A stretch of DNA of 35,744 nt from Aureobasidium sp. EXF-3400 (GCA_024195585.1 SWBL01000434.1:1-35744), one strand, 5' to 3'. Shown: positions 1-10,010, numbered from the stretch's first letter. Numbers and translations: made by a program. The notes: generated from the letters alone by a model not told the origin.

Positions 1-233
1 TGGTGGACATGCCGGCCTTGTAGCCCATGGCAGCAGTCAAGTGGACGGGCTTCTTGGAGTCATCCTTGGGGAACGACTTGGCCTTACCACGGTGGTGGAC
101 GGTTCTCTTGCGAGGAAGGAAGGCCACTGTGCGCGCGCGTTAGCAATTGGCCCTGGCGAGTTGGCGATGATGGCTGTAGGCGCTGGTACTGACAAGAGCC
201 GTGACGGGGAGCCTCGAACTTTCTGTGCGACAT
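1..233 (-). CDS. RPL3: 60S ribosomal protein L3 (uL3), 5' part
   Basis: Cytosolic large-subunit ribosomal protein that lies near the peptidyl-transferase centre. The minus strand starts with ATG at 233-231 and reads [13 protein letters not shown]. An intron at 193-127 follows (donor GTCAGT, branch-like CTAAC, acceptor CACAG), and exon 2 runs from 126 to the left edge. Splicing gives SLAFLPRKR, then [26 protein letters not shown], quoted here only as the well-known uL3 N-terminus: [12 protein letters not shown] and MGYKAGM are its hallmarks. The T of the Leu codon sits in exon 1 and TG in exon 2. Only about 55 residues of an expected 390 or so are present; the rest lies left of the window. A short first exon followed by an intron is usual for fungal ribosomal protein genes. 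Confidence 0.95.
127..193 (-). other. RPL3 intron 1
   Basis: 67-bp intron with GTCAGT donor, TGCTAACG branch region and CACAG acceptor. Removing it restores the conserved GSLAFLPRKR reading frame of uL3. Confidence 0.9.
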
Positions 234-1254
234 CTTGACTGCTGTGGTTAGTTGACAACGAGGATGACCTGGAAAAACGAGAGAGCTGGAGGCCGATGAA
301 ATTTGCAAAAGCCCAGAGTGCAAGTCTTGGCACGGTGGTCCTCGCTTAGCCCCTGCGCACGCAGGTCATGTGATTTGGCCGTCTACTTGCACTGGCCTCT
401 GCTTCACTTATTCAACATCCACTACTTGTTCACCACTGCTTTGTGAATGAGTGGCAAATAACAAATGATTACGTTTTTCTTCAATTCTGCACCTCATGTG
501 GACCCATTGGACCCGGGTTTTTCTGATGTTTGCCAGGCAAGAGCAACGCCAAGGCGAACGCTTCAGAGCAGAAAAGTCGTCTTGAACACGCGACTCTGTC
601 AAAACACTTTTCTCGTTACAAGATAACGTACGTCTGCTTGAGGAAGATTTGTAAAAAGGCATACTACTTCTGAAGCTTGTGGGAGAGCCCGTAGGTAAAT
701 ATGAAGCACTTGCTTGTAGGTCGAGTAATTACGAAAGCAGTCAATGCCGCCGTTCGAGTAAAGGTCAAAGTGGTTGTTCAGTTGCCCCTTGCGGCGTAAT
801 CAAGCCCAATTACTTACCTACTTCATGGGACCATGCCGCAACTGATGCCTGAGCTTGCTCCCTGACTGCCTACGGATGCATCGATAGTTTCCTACACCCC
901 TCTTCCGTTCTTTTTGCCCACGTCCTGTTATCTCGGTTCTCTCTGGATACACTTCTGCATTGGATTCAAACAGTGCACTTTAACAGCTAATCAATCGCCC
1001 TGGAGCGTTACCAGCGATAGTCCCGAGAGTGAGGATACGATTCGGCTGTGTCCTTCACGCACCATATGTCCGAAAGATGTAGCAAAATCTAGCGAAACTA
1101 TCGTCTTGTCGACTCTACTGAGAAAGCACAGGGTGAGCAGAGCAACATCCTTTGAAGTGATTCTCAACACTTCCCGTCACACAATACTAGCAACCCTGGT
1201 GGGAAGAAAGTACCACCAGCGACGGGTGACAGCTGTTGTGGGTACAGGATGCAG
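234..1254. other. Spacer upstream of RPL3, left of repeat copy 1
   Basis: About 1 kb without a recognisable gene. Its start should hold the RPL3 promoter and leader; a CACATG-containing stretch (AATCACATGACC on the minus strand, about 366-377) lies roughly 135 bp upstream of the RPL3 ATG and could be a factor site, but this is only suggestive. ORFs at 408-662 (minus) and 914-1267 (plus) have no family resemblance. I saw no tRNA or 5S rRNA sequence. Confidence 0.5.
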
Positions 1255-1461
1255 CCTCATGTGCTAAAGTTTGTAGCTTTGATCGTGCTCCGACTATATC
1301 AAAGAGCACAGGGTACAGTCAAAAAGGAACAATCATGTTTCAGCTAGAGGCATGGCCAAGGAGAGCCGGTAATAAGTTGCCTCTCAGTGGAGACTGTTCC
1401 CTTTCTGATGGTATTGTGCATTTGTACAGCTATACACGTTACATACGTTAGCACGGGGAGG
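1255..1461 (-). mobile_element. MITE-like inverted-repeat element, copy 1
   Basis: A 207-bp non-coding element. The left end reads CCTCATGTGCTAAAGTTTGT; the right end, on the minus strand, reads CCTCCCCGTGCTAACGTATG, so the termini are imperfect inverted repeats. On the minus strand it aligns over nearly its whole length with the copy at 12793-13016. Shared blocks include TATAGCTGTA, CACAATAC, TCCACTGAGA, CATGCCT, GACTGT, TGTGCTCT and TAGTCGGAG. The flanking dinucleotides match (AG at 1253-1254 and 1462-1463), consistent with a very short target duplication. No ORF of a transposase is inside, so it would need enzyme supplied in trans. Confidence 0.8.
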
Positions 1462-2058
1462 AGGGTAGTATTGGCCAAAGATGGAGGATCTGCGGTCGAT
1501 GCTTGAAACAGTGCGACCTCGAGCAGATGAGATGGTCCGTGCAATAAAGCCAATTCAAGCAACCCCAAAATAGCCTTTGGATCGGCTACCCTGAATGTGT
1601 TCTTCGGCGGCTGATATAGGAGTCATCGATTGCAAAGGAGCTTTCAATTCTCCTGCCGCACGTCAAGCCAGAACACGCAGACACGAGTCGTATCGCCCCT
1701 ACTTCTACAGAAACCAAATGCACCGAAACAAGAAGATAGAAGCAGGACAGCCGAAGACAGACAAGCCTCAGAAACGCGCGTTGTAGGTGGATAGATATCC
1801 GAAACGACGGCCAGCGGCCTCAAACCTTCTGGTTGTCGCACCTTGCCCAGGGTACTGCTCCAAGGTTACATGTCACAACAGTCGCTCGTGTGCTAGTCTC
1901 CTCTGGATACGCGAAATCGTCCCGGCCACAAACTGTCCTCGTGCTCGAAACCACCACTCACCGCTAAGCTCACACGATACCTGTTTGGCCTGCTGTAAAT
2001 TGTCTCTCAGCTCAAGAACAAGACGCATACATGAACAGAAGAAGCTAGTCTAGCACAC
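1462..2058. other. Spacer upstream of the DOCK gene
   Basis: About 600 bp that should contain the promoter and leader of the DOCK-family gene starting at 2059. Small ORFs at 1595-1786 and 1787-2053 resemble nothing I know. No other feature seen. Confidence 0.4.
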
Positions 2059-5000
2059 ATGTCGTGGCGACCGGTCAAGAACATCGTGCATGCTGTTTGC
2101 GTGCAGCGATTCGAAGCGAGTCACCCCAACGATATCGCCCTCGAGATCGGCGACGATGTCTATATCACCGAAGTAGGTGGCATCGCACACGAATGGTGTC
2201 GAGGCTGGCTACTGTCGCAACCGTCCATCATCACGGGTCTGGATTGTCAGGATGGCCAACCAATCATGCCACGGGCCTATGCTGGCATATTCCCACGCAA
2301 TTGCATCGAGGTCCGCGAGGTCTTGACCGAAGACGATGAGGTTGGCGAAGAAGAGAAGGGACAATTGGATACTGCACAGGCCAATGGTGGTGCTCAGAAT
2401 GGTCACGATCCTTTGGAGGTATCGGAAAACGCACCGCGTAGAGGAAAATCAAAGAGGAGGACACGCTTGTTTCCACACAAACCCAACAATACCCACTTGT
2501 TGCCCATGGACGTACAGCCACGACCGGTGGGTGCTCTCAAAGAAGAGGCTCCTCTGCCCGCTCTCCGCATCGGTGATGCGACTCCATTCTCTGGCGAAGA
2601 GCCCCTGGTCGATGAAATCTCGTCATGCCTGCGCGAGTGGCATTCTACCCATGTGCACCAATTGATCCTCAATCACGAGTACGACCTCTTGGAAAAGCTT
2701 TCCGATTTAGCTGGCAGACTGGACAATGCACGCAAACAATTGATACACGATCTTCTGACTGAGAAAGAGCTGGCAGCTCTGAGAGAGCGGACAGTCTGGG
2801 ACTTGGTTGACGGAAACAAGCTGCTTCAAGGAGAAGTTATCGTACGAAGTCCTCAGGAGAAAGGTCGAATTCTTACTGCACAGGACAGCATCACGGAAAT
2901 GCTGGAGTTACAGGCGCTTATGAGCATGCGCAATAGACCTCCTCCACCACCTACGCAAGAATCTTTGGTCTCACACTTGCTGGTTGATCTGAAACAAACT
3001 GGTGATATGAGTGGCGAGCCAGGTGTTTTGCATATGTATTTGTGTCGTCAAGCATCAGATGCTGTACCGCGTGCTGTGTCTGAGGTCTTTGCCGTTGAAG
3101 TGCCTTTCGATCGTCATTCCCTCGAAAGTCTTGCACCAAATCAATTGCCAAAAACTTTGTTCACAGACTTGACCAAGGCTGAAATAGGCAGTGCAACCGA
3201 CCCGAGCTCTCACCTGTATTTGGTATGCCTGCTTCATCGAGAAGAAGCCCCTCGCAAACGAGTCATCGTACCTTCTCAGGCAGTACCGCCAGTAGACCGG
3301 CCAGAATCCCACAGCCGATCAGAAAGTACGGGAGCGCGTCGCAGCTTCCTTTGGGGCAGTCAACGCGGCCGCAAAACCCTTGAAAGAAGTACTTCTCGAG
3401 ACCAAGCACGACCGCCGACTCGGGAATCATCACGATCGAAAATGAGAGGCAGGCCACAGACGCCTGTTGTAACGGACACACAAGGACGTCCCGCAACAGC
3501 AGAAAAGAAGTTGAGGCGTGTCATTGGATATGGCGCAGTTGAGATTGGCGAGCTCATCCGTCAACATGGCAACACCGTTCACAACATCTCGCTCTGGACT
3601 CCAGCTGAGGCTTTCGAGGAAGTGATCGAGGAGCCTGTTGTCGGTGCAGACGGCTGGGAAGACGTTATCAAGAATCTTGTTCGCAGCCCTATGGGCAGTT
3701 TCACAAAAGCGCCCTCAGTTGGCAAGTTTCAGCTGGACCTGCGTGCCTTCGCACACCCAAACGCTGACGTACTCATCAAAGACCACCCTGCTTTGCTGAG
3801 GGATGTTTATTGCACTCAGGCACTCAACCTATCTTCTGGTTCCGCACATCAACGCAGTGACGTTTACCTGACCATCAAGGAGCCTATTCTGCCATCTGGT
3901 GCTCGCTGCTTCCATCCGCAGGAAGGCAGTGTCGCCATACCTAACGAAGCGGACTTGAGAAACCTTCAGCTGACTCTTGAAGTGCGGACTGAGGCTGGAA
4001 CACGTATCGAAAATTCGGTTTGGCCAACATCAAATCGTCCACCTCATACTGCTTATAGAACTTCGGCTATTGACCGTAGCGAGATCTGGAATCAGACTAT
4101 CCGTCTGTCGGTCCCCAACGAAGACCTTCCTCATGCTCATGTCGTTCTTAGCATTGCAGAGGGAAATCAGTTCCCCTTCGCACTGGCCTGGATACCTCTA
4201 TGGGATCACCAAGGTGCTGTATGTACTCATGGTCAACAAACACTGGCTCTGTGGGATTACAGCGAGTATACTGCAAGTACGGTCCATGGTAGGGGCGCCT
4301 ACCAGATGCTGCCATCGCGTCTTGACCAGCTTCAGGTACAGGACAATACTCCAATGGCTGCACTGTCGGTAGATGTCACGCTCAGCAGCAGTACTACTCC
4401 TCAGGATCCGACCATCAGCTCCCTCCTCCAATGGGACGGGACGACAGTACAGGGTCTTATGCCTCTATTGGGTGGTTTCAAGCAGGCTCCTGACGCTGAG
4501 ATCGTCAAGTTCTTCAAACCGGTGTTGACAGCGCTTGACAAGATATTCGATGTCTTCTACCGTGTGGCTGATGACACTGGAACAGGAGTCAGCCTTGGAG
4601 AAAATTTCACTGAGCGAGCGTTGTCGTGTCTAGTTCATATGCTTCATCTAACACGCGATCGTCGATTCAGTAGCACGAAAGATTTATTTGACGAATACGT
4701 CCAGGAGCGTCATCACTCGCACGATGCTTCCAAGGGCGTGTGCAGAGCTTTACGTGCCTTCATCAGCAGACCTTACGAGGTCGAAGATGCACGAGAGCTT
4801 CGCAGTACCCTGAAGGTCTCGGGTCAAGTCGTAAAATTCATTACGAATCGCGGCGAATCTGGATCGCCACGTAGCACTGCGTCGTTAAGTAATGCTGTAT
4901 CTTCCGTACTGGTGGCATTGGTGAATTTGATGCGTAATCCAAGAGAGGATCTCTACGGAACTCAGACGATCCTTATGCAACATTTTTCTTCATGGCTTCC

Positions 5001-7947
5001 TGAGCTTTCTCATGTCATGGCTGCTGATGATATCCTAGATGTTATCGATGGCATGATGAATGCATCAGCCGGCAAGAAAGGCGGTCTGCGCATTCATAGA
5101 CTGATCATGGTCAAGGAGCTATCTGGCCAACGGACTTTCTCCTCTCCTGATACTCTACCTAAGCTTCATGCCCTGACAATAAGATGGCTTGAAGACTACT
5201 GGCCAGATACATCTGACTTGACCGAACAAAAGATAGAAGGCGTCAGAATGTGTTGCTCGATCCTACGCACTCAGCAAGCTCAAATTTCAAACTCTGCGCA
5301 GTCCCTGCACTACATCTGGAGACTCATAGAGGCATATCATATCATTAATGAGTACCTGAAAAATGGCAGTGATGGGAGAGTGTCCTCCATGTCCATCAAC
5401 AGGTCAAGAAAGTCTCTCTCGTATCTTTTTCCGGACCACTATCCCTTCCTCAGCATGTCTGTGGATACGTCAAATGTGCCCTCTGAGGTCTTGATGGAAA
5501 TTGCCGCCGTGTTGGACTCTTTCTTCCAGAACGGACCACCACAAGGGCAGCTTTTCATGAGTGGAACTCCATCTGATTCAAAAACCATGCAGCAAGATTT
5601 CCTGGTCAAGGCTTTCAAAGTGCTCAAATCCGTTCACAATGGAGAAGCATTCCCCACTCAGTGGCTTAGTCTGCATGTCACTCATGCAAAGGTCACAATC
5701 CCTGCTCTCCAATGGTTGCTGGAGATGTTATCTACAAATTTTGTACCCCCTGAAGACGACAGCGGCGTCAACGATGTCATGGAGTTCAATCCCGATCTTT
5801 GGGAAATTTGGTTCCGGATATTGATCGACCTCGCCCTCGGCAAAATGGTGTCTATGGAAAGCTTTACCGAACAGACAAGACGAGCCATTTGGACGATTGG
5901 TGGTGACATCCGCGCAGACGCTGCCGAGTTGCTGCAGAAAGGCTGGGCCTGTTTAGGCTGGCAGGCCCCGCCAGAGTACATCCCAGTGCTCTATCCTATG
6001 GTCCGAGTTGGGGGATATCAAGTAGGCCTGTCGACCGAGATAATTCCATCTGTCGTCAGACTTTGTATGGGGCTTCACGATCAATTGCAATCTGTTGGTC
6101 TTGACATATTGCGATCTATCATCGTCAGTGAATGGCAATTGAACGAGAATCTGGCTGTGGTTCAGGCAGCCATCATTAATGCCTTTGACACCATGCATCG
6201 CGAAGATAGCGCAATGCAAAGCCCCTTCGCATCTGCCTTCCTGGAACGACTTGGCAAGCACTTTGGCGTCATTAAGGACACTGAGCTGAACGTGCTCTAT
6301 GAAGCATTGATGAGTGTTATTGCAGAAGTGGGTCGATTGTTCAATGTACTGGCTGATTTGGGAGATGTGAGAGACCCAGCTTCGCGCATGGTTCAGCTAC
6401 TACGTCTCATGGAGTTCTTGCGGTTAAGTGGTCAGGAGGAAGCGTACGTGTGCCGTATTCACGAGCTTGCCGAACTTCATGTCCAGGCTAGGAACTACTC
6501 CAGTGCAGCATGCACCTTGAGTCTCCACGTCGAGGTATTGAATGAGAGTCAGCCTTCTAGAGCCCTCACCGCAGCAAAGGTACCTGGGCTCGAGACACCT
6601 GCAGAGTTGGTGCAATCACGAAAAGACCGTCTTTATCGGGCAATAGCTACGTACTATGAGAAGGGTTACTCTTGGGAAAACGTTCTCAAGACCCTCAAAC
6701 AGCTTGCTGCAGGACGTGAAGCTACTTGGGACGCTGCTGGTATTGCACAAGTTCGCTTCGACGAGGCACGCATCTACAACACTCTCGCTGCTGGACCGGT
6801 ACCGCTTCCTCGTTTCTTTCACGTTGCTTTCAACAATCACGAACTCTTCCCAGAGTCTGTACGTGGTCAGCACTTCATTTTCGAAGGTCCAGCAAATTGT
6901 GATAGGAAAAGTTTCTCGATGTTGCTCCAAGCGCAGTACCCATACGTTTCAAATCTGGGACCAGACTACACGCATCCCACATCATCGTCGCACGACCCTG
7001 CTGTCAAAATCAGTCCTGTCACTGTATACAAAAACCAGTTGCACCCTATCAACCAGCAAGGCGGCGTCGCGCCAGGTTACAGAGAACACTGTCTGACCGC
7101 TCAACCCATAGCATTTGCAATGACGAGCCGCCATGATAATCCGTCTGTCAGCGTAGTCGATCAAGTTGTGGAGAAGACGGTATTTCACACCCAAACTGCG
7201 TTCCCTACCGTATTGTCCTACAGCTCTATCATACGAGAGGAGAGGGTAGTCTTGACACCGGTGCAAGCAGCCATTGATCGCACCCAGCGAAAGACGTTGA
7301 ATGTAGCAGTCGCAACTCACTCTGCTGCCAGCAAAGGAGAGTCGCATGTAGAAACACTAATCGAAACTATCCAGTCAAGTGTGGACACAAGCACTAGTGG
7401 TAGTGTGGCCGAGTATCACAGATTGCTGGAATCGATTCAATCCCGACCGGGGACAGGCAGTACCGCCAACAACACCATGGCTGAAGTCCAAAGTGTCTAC
7501 CACGACGCCTATGGCGAACCAAAAACTAAAGATTCACAACTTCGAGACATCCTGATGGTCTCACTCGAGGACCATGCGCGCAGCATCGAGCTCGCCATGT
7601 CTTCCCCTTTGATCCCTACACATATCAAAGAGATGCTACGAGCGAGTTTCGAAGACAGCTTTTTGTTGGAACTGCATGCGATATACCCTTCGAGGGATTG
7701 GCGGTTGAGATCTGCGGCGTGGCAGAATACGGAAGTGCCACAGGGGCCTGCGTCGATGAGGGAAAGAGCACCAAGTGATGTCTTGACTATCGACACACAG
7801 CACACCGAGCAGACGGTACACAAGCCCAGAGGTCGACGTGCTTCTATCAAAAAGAGGTTGAGCTTCTTGAGTCTGGGAAGCAAGGATAAGAGCGGTGATG
7901 GTGGAACCAGAAGCCATAGCAGGGCGAGTAGTCGGACGAGGTTCTAA
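2059..7947 (+). CDS. DCK1: DOCK-family guanine nucleotide exchange factor (Dck1-like)
   Basis: Single-exon protein of 1962 residues, the usual size for fungal DOCK proteins. An SH3 domain fills about residues 10-75 (EIGDDVYI, EWCRGW, AGIFPRNCIEV). A proline run (RPPPPPT) lies near residue 292. A C2-like DHR-1 domain spans about 580-740, and helical ARM-like sequence follows. The DHR-2 catalytic region lies roughly at 1440-1875, with PRFFHVAFNNHELFP and FEGPANCDRKSFS near 1580-1620 and LTPVQAAIDRTQRK near 1732. The tail is basic and serine-rich. DOCK proteins load GTP onto Rac/Cdc42-type GTPases, usually with an ELMO partner (Lmo1 in yeast), and act in polarity, wall integrity and mitophagy. 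The ATG at 2059 gives the SH3 domain its normal N-terminal place. The closest yeast relative is Dck1 (YLR422W); the substrate GTPase cannot be read from sequence. Confidence 0.93.
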   Translation: MSWRPVKNIVHAVCVQRFEASHPNDIALEIGDDVYITEVGGIAHEWCRGWLLSQPSIITGLDCQDGQPIMPRAYAGIFPRNCIEVREVLTEDDEVGEEEKGQLDTAQANGGAQNGHDPLEVSENAPRRGKSKRRTRLFPHKPNNTHLLPMDVQPRPVGALKEEAPLPALRIGDATPFSGEEPLVDEISSCLREWHSTHVHQLILNHEYDLLEKLSDLAGRLDNARKQLIHDLLTEKELAALRERTVWDLVDGNKLLQGEVIVRSPQEKGRILTAQDSITEMLELQALMSMRNRPPPPPTQESLVSHLLVDLKQTGDMSGEPGVLHMYLCRQASDAVPRAVSEVFAVEVPFDRHSLESLAPNQLPKTLFTDLTKAEIGSATDPSSHLYLVCLLHREEAPRKRVIVPSQAVPPVDRPESHSRSESTGARRSFLWGSQRGRKTLERSTSRDQARPPTRESSRSKMRGRPQTPVVTDTQGRPATAEKKLRRVIGYGAVEIGELIRQHGNTVHNISLWTPAEAFEEVIEEPVVGADGWEDVIKNLVRSPMGSFTKAPSVGKFQLDLRAFAHPNADVLIKDHPALLRDVYCTQALNLSSGSAHQRSDVYLTIKEPILPSGARCFHPQEGSVAIPNEADLRNLQLTLEVRTEAGTRIENSVWPTSNRPPHTAYRTSAIDRSEIWNQTIRLSVPNEDLPHAHVVLSIAEGNQFPFALAWIPLWDHQGAVCTHGQQTLALWDYSEYTASTVHGRGAYQMLPSRLDQLQVQDNTPMAALSVDVTLSSSTTPQDPTISSLLQWDGTTVQGLMPLLGGFKQAPDAEIVKFFKPVLTALDKIFDVFYRVADDTGTGVSLGENFTERALSCLVHMLHLTRDRRFSSTKDLFDEYVQERHHSHDASKGVCRALRAFISRPYEVEDARELRSTLKVSGQVVKFITNRGESGSPRSTASLSNAVSSVLVALVNLMRNPREDLYGTQTILMQHFSSWLPELSHVMAADDILDVIDGMMNASAGKKGGLRIHRLIMVKELSGQRTFSSPDTLPKLHALTIRWLEDYWPDTSDLTEQKIEGVRMCCSILRTQQAQISNSAQSLHYIWRLIEAYHIINEYLKNGSDGRVSSMSINRSRKSLSYLFPDHYPFLSMSVDTSNVPSEVLMEIAAVLDSFFQNGPPQGQLFMSGTPSDSKTMQQDFLVKAFKVLKSVHNGEAFPTQWLSLHVTHAKVTIPALQWLLEMLSTNFVPPEDDSGVNDVMEFNPDLWEIWFRILIDLALGKMVSMESFTEQTRRAIWTIGGDIRADAAELLQKGWACLGWQAPPEYIPVLYPMVRVGGYQVGLSTEIIPSVVRLCMGLHDQLQSVGLDILRSIIVSEWQLNENLAVVQAAIINAFDTMHREDSAMQSPFASAFLERLGKHFGVIKDTELNVLYEALMSVIAEVGRLFNVLADLGDVRDPASRMVQLLRLMEFLRLSGQEEAYVCRIHELAELHVQARNYSSAACTLSLHVEVLNESQPSRALTAAKVPGLETPAELVQSRKDRLYRAIATYYEKGYSWENVLKTLKQLAAGREATWDAAGIAQVRFDEARIYNTLAAGPVPLPRFFHVAFNNHELFPESVRGQHFIFEGPANCDRKSFSMLLQAQYPYVSNLGPDYTHPTSSSHDPAVKISPVTVYKNQLHPINQQGGVAPGYREHCLTAQPIAFAMTSRHDNPSVSVVDQVVEKTVFHTQTAFPTVLSYSSIIREERVVLTPVQAAIDRTQRKTLNVAVATHSAASKGESHVETLIETIQSSVDTSTSGSVAEYHRLLESIQSRPGTGSTANNTMAEVQSVYHDAYGEPKTKDSQLRDILMVSLEDHARSIELAMSSPLIPTHIKEMLRASFEDSFLLELHAIYPSRDWRLRSAAWQNTEVPQGPASMRERAPSDVLTIDTQHTEQTVHKPRGRRASIKKRLSFLSLGSKDKSGDGGTRSHSRASSRTRF

Positions 7948-8104
7948 TGTCGGAGGGCGCGAACATATGGATGAGATTTTATTGTCCTTGGTCTTTCTTT
8001 TCATCTTCTGCTATTATCTAGATACCCTTTCTGCTATCTTGTATATACTTATTGCAACATTATCCAGGATTTGTTCATTGCAGATCAGTTACACTGAGCT
8101 TCGT
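7948..8104. other. DOCK gene 3' flank
   Basis: T-rich segment (CTTTCTTTTCATCTTCTGC) directly after the stop codon at 7945-7947. It probably contains the 3' UTR and poly(A) region. No gene seen. Confidence 0.4.
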
Positions 8105-8312
8105 TCTCTCCGTATGCTAAAGACGTTACAGTGTAGCTATAGGAATACACAATGCTTCTATAAACAATGTGGCCTCTACAGAGAGAGTCCTTCGAAGGCC
8201 TCTCGGCGGCCAGATCCGCATTCAAGTCGCAACTGTGCATGTCGATAGCTTATAGAGAACCATATACCTCGGAATGGAAAGAGCTGATCGCAACTTCAGC
8301 ACGTGGGCACCA
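8105..8312 (+). mobile_element. MITE-like inverted-repeat element, copy 2 (decayed)
   Basis: A 208-bp copy lying between the DOCK gene and the phosphoesterase. The left end TCTCTCCGTATGCTAAAG and the right end (minus strand GGTGCCCACGTGCTGAAG) correspond to the family terminus. Internal blocks TGTAGCTATAGGAATACACA, CTTCTATAAACAATG and GTCGATAGCTTATA are shared with copies at 9837-10010 and 9000-9212. The right terminus carries CACGTG about 190 bp before the phosphoesterase ATG, so it may lie in that gene's promoter. The flanks show no clear duplication. Confidence 0.72.
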
Positions 8313-8492
8313 TGAGCGTGCACCTGCATGTGACGTGACCCTGGCGAACGAAGCTGACTTCGACAGCCGTCCGTACTTCCCAACCACATCAGCATACACT
8401 ATCTGCCATCAAACAAACCTTACATGCGCAGCTTACGGTTTTTTTCAATACCTAATCTGCTAGCCCAACGAACAAACCGAAAATTTCACAAA

Positions 8493-9834
8493 ATGCCAAC
8501 ACCTCAAACAGTAAAAACGCGTGTTCTGATAATCAGCGACACACATTCTGCACCTCTAGCATCCGCCTCATCTTCTCAACCTTTCCGCCATCCTCTTCCC
8601 TCAGCGGATGTCCTGATACATTGTGGTGACCTCACCATGATAGGTCTGCCATCTGAGTACCACAAAACTCTCGACATGCTTGCTTCCATCGATGCACCGG
8701 TTAAATTGATCATCGCGGGTAATCATGACAGAACATTGGACAAAACATGGATGAAAAACCATGAGGAGATGTTGCGAGGCAAGAAGTGGGAAGATGAGTA
8801 TGAGGTAGCTCGGGAGATATGGTTTGGAGAGCAAGGCCGGGCAAGGAGAGAGGGCGTGAGAATGTTGGAGGAGGGGGTTCATGAGATCGAGCTGAACAAT
8901 GGGGCGGTGTTGAAGGTAAGTGGATTTCCGTTGCTCTTACCCTTGTTGTCTTTTTGTACTCTGCATTGTAACAAGACCATGTCTCATCGCACCTCCCAAG
9001 CTCCTGCTGTGCTGAAGGCTGTCATAAAATCGCGATTAATAGCTTTCTCATCCCCAGGTACAAGGGCACTTCAAGCTATCGAAACATACAGTTGCGTTCT
9101 GGAAATGGACCTGGCAACAACGATGGCCTCCGTCCTCCATGGAAACAACATTCTTCGAGAAGATATTGTGCACTTCGAGAGCTACTATGACAGTCTTCAG
9201 CACACTGGGAGGAGGCCGCCACGCTTCATCATCATCCAAATCTATCAGAAACTAACAAGTCCGTCAGCTCTATACGTCTCCCTACCAGCCTGAATTCTAC
9301 GACTGGGCTTTTCCGTACGAGAGATACGAGGACCGCTACAACCCTGCATCTGAAACCCTCTCTGACGCCACGAATATTGCTGTCAACCCAATACCATCCT
9401 TCTCAGACCAGCAACTAGACGTAATCTGTACGCATGGACCTTCATATATGCGTGGAGACATCACCGCACATGGAAACGTAGGATGCCCACATCTGCTCAA
9501 AGCGATGACTAGAGCAAAGCCACTAGTACACTGTTTCGGTCATATTCACGAGGGATGGGGTGCGGAGACTGTGACTTGGAATGATGTCTCGGTTACCGAG
9601 AAGGAGACCATTGAGCAATTTAAAGGACAGGGGTGGAGGAAACACGTCAAAGAAGTGGAGAGGGTTAAAGTGGCAGAGAAAGAAGTCAAGGAGCAGAGAG
9701 CGGTATTTCTGGATGGAACAGGAGTCAGGAAGGGAGAGCAGACGGTCATGATAAACGCGGCGATCATGGATGTTGGGTACAGCCCAGTCAACGCGCCTTT
9801 CGTGGTGGACCTGGACCTGCCGATCAAGAAATGA
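8493..9834 (+). CDS. Calcineurin-like metallophosphoesterase
   Basis: Two exons, 8493-8915 and 9268-9834, give 329 residues. All signature motifs of the metallophosphoesterase fold are present: ISDTHS (D16, H18), HCGDLT near 49, AGNHDRT near 80, ICTHGP from exon 2, and GHIHEGWG near the C-terminus; these residues bind the two catalytic metals. The protein belongs to the small fungal MPE group often annotated as Ser/Thr phosphatase or phosphoesterase; the substrate is unknown. The ATG at 8493 directly precedes the first beta strand; an in-frame ATG at 8424 would only add an unlikely leader. The intron (GTAAGT at 8916, CTAAC then CAG at 9267) is 352 bp, several times the local norm, because a repeat element lies inside it. 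Exon 2 resumes with LYTSPYQPEFYDWAF. Confidence 0.9.
8916..9267 (+). other. Long intron of the metallophosphoesterase
   Basis: 352-bp phase-0 intron, GTAAGT donor, CTAAC branch site at about 9252 and CCGTCAG acceptor. Reading straight through breaks the MPE family match, while splicing joins AVLK to LYTSPYQ. It hosts the element at 9000-9212; without it the intron would be about 140 bp. Confidence 0.85.
9000..9212 (-). mobile_element. MITE-like inverted-repeat element, copy 3 (intronic)
   Basis: About 213 bp, reverse orientation. Left terminus CTCCTGCTGTGCTGAAGGCT and right terminus (minus strand) CCTCCCAGTGTGCTGAAGAC share GTGCTGAAGRCTGTCAT. On the minus strand the interior (TAGTAGCTCTCGAAGTGCAC, CAGAACGCAACTGTATGTTT, CGATAGCTT) parallels the copy at 9837-10010 block by block. 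It lies wholly within the phosphoesterase intron and avoids the donor, branch site and acceptor. Confidence 0.75.
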
Positions 9835-9836
9835 TG

Positions 9837-10010
9837 CCTCCCCGTATGCTAAAGACTGTCATTGTAGCTATAGAAATGCACAGTCGTCTCATAAAAGCAC
9901 GCAATCGCTATAGAGCAAAACTAAAGGCTACTTCCTTGGCCAAGCTCATATTCAGAACGAAACTGTATTTTGATAGCTTATAATATCGTTATATCTCAGG
10001 ACGGGGGAGG
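9837..10010 (+). mobile_element. MITE-like inverted-repeat element, copy 4
   Basis: 174-bp copy beginning two bases after the phosphoesterase TGA. The left end is CCTCCCCGTATGCTAAAG and the right end is ACGGGGGAGG. Matching TG dinucleotides flank it (9835-9836 and 10011-10012). It is shorter than its relatives and only about 10 bp of the right terminus is left, suggesting a deletion near the right end. It shares TGTAGCTATAGAAATGCACA and GATAGCTTATAATAT with the other copies. Confidence 0.8.

Noticed and set aside
745..765. GTTCGAGTAAAG resembling a tRNA B box
   Set aside because: No A box, acceptor stem or T-arm pairing at suitable spacing.
8424..8492. Upstream in-frame start for the phosphoesterase
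   Set aside because: Adds 23 residues before a complete domain; the ATG at 8493 fits the fold start and a better A-rich start context.
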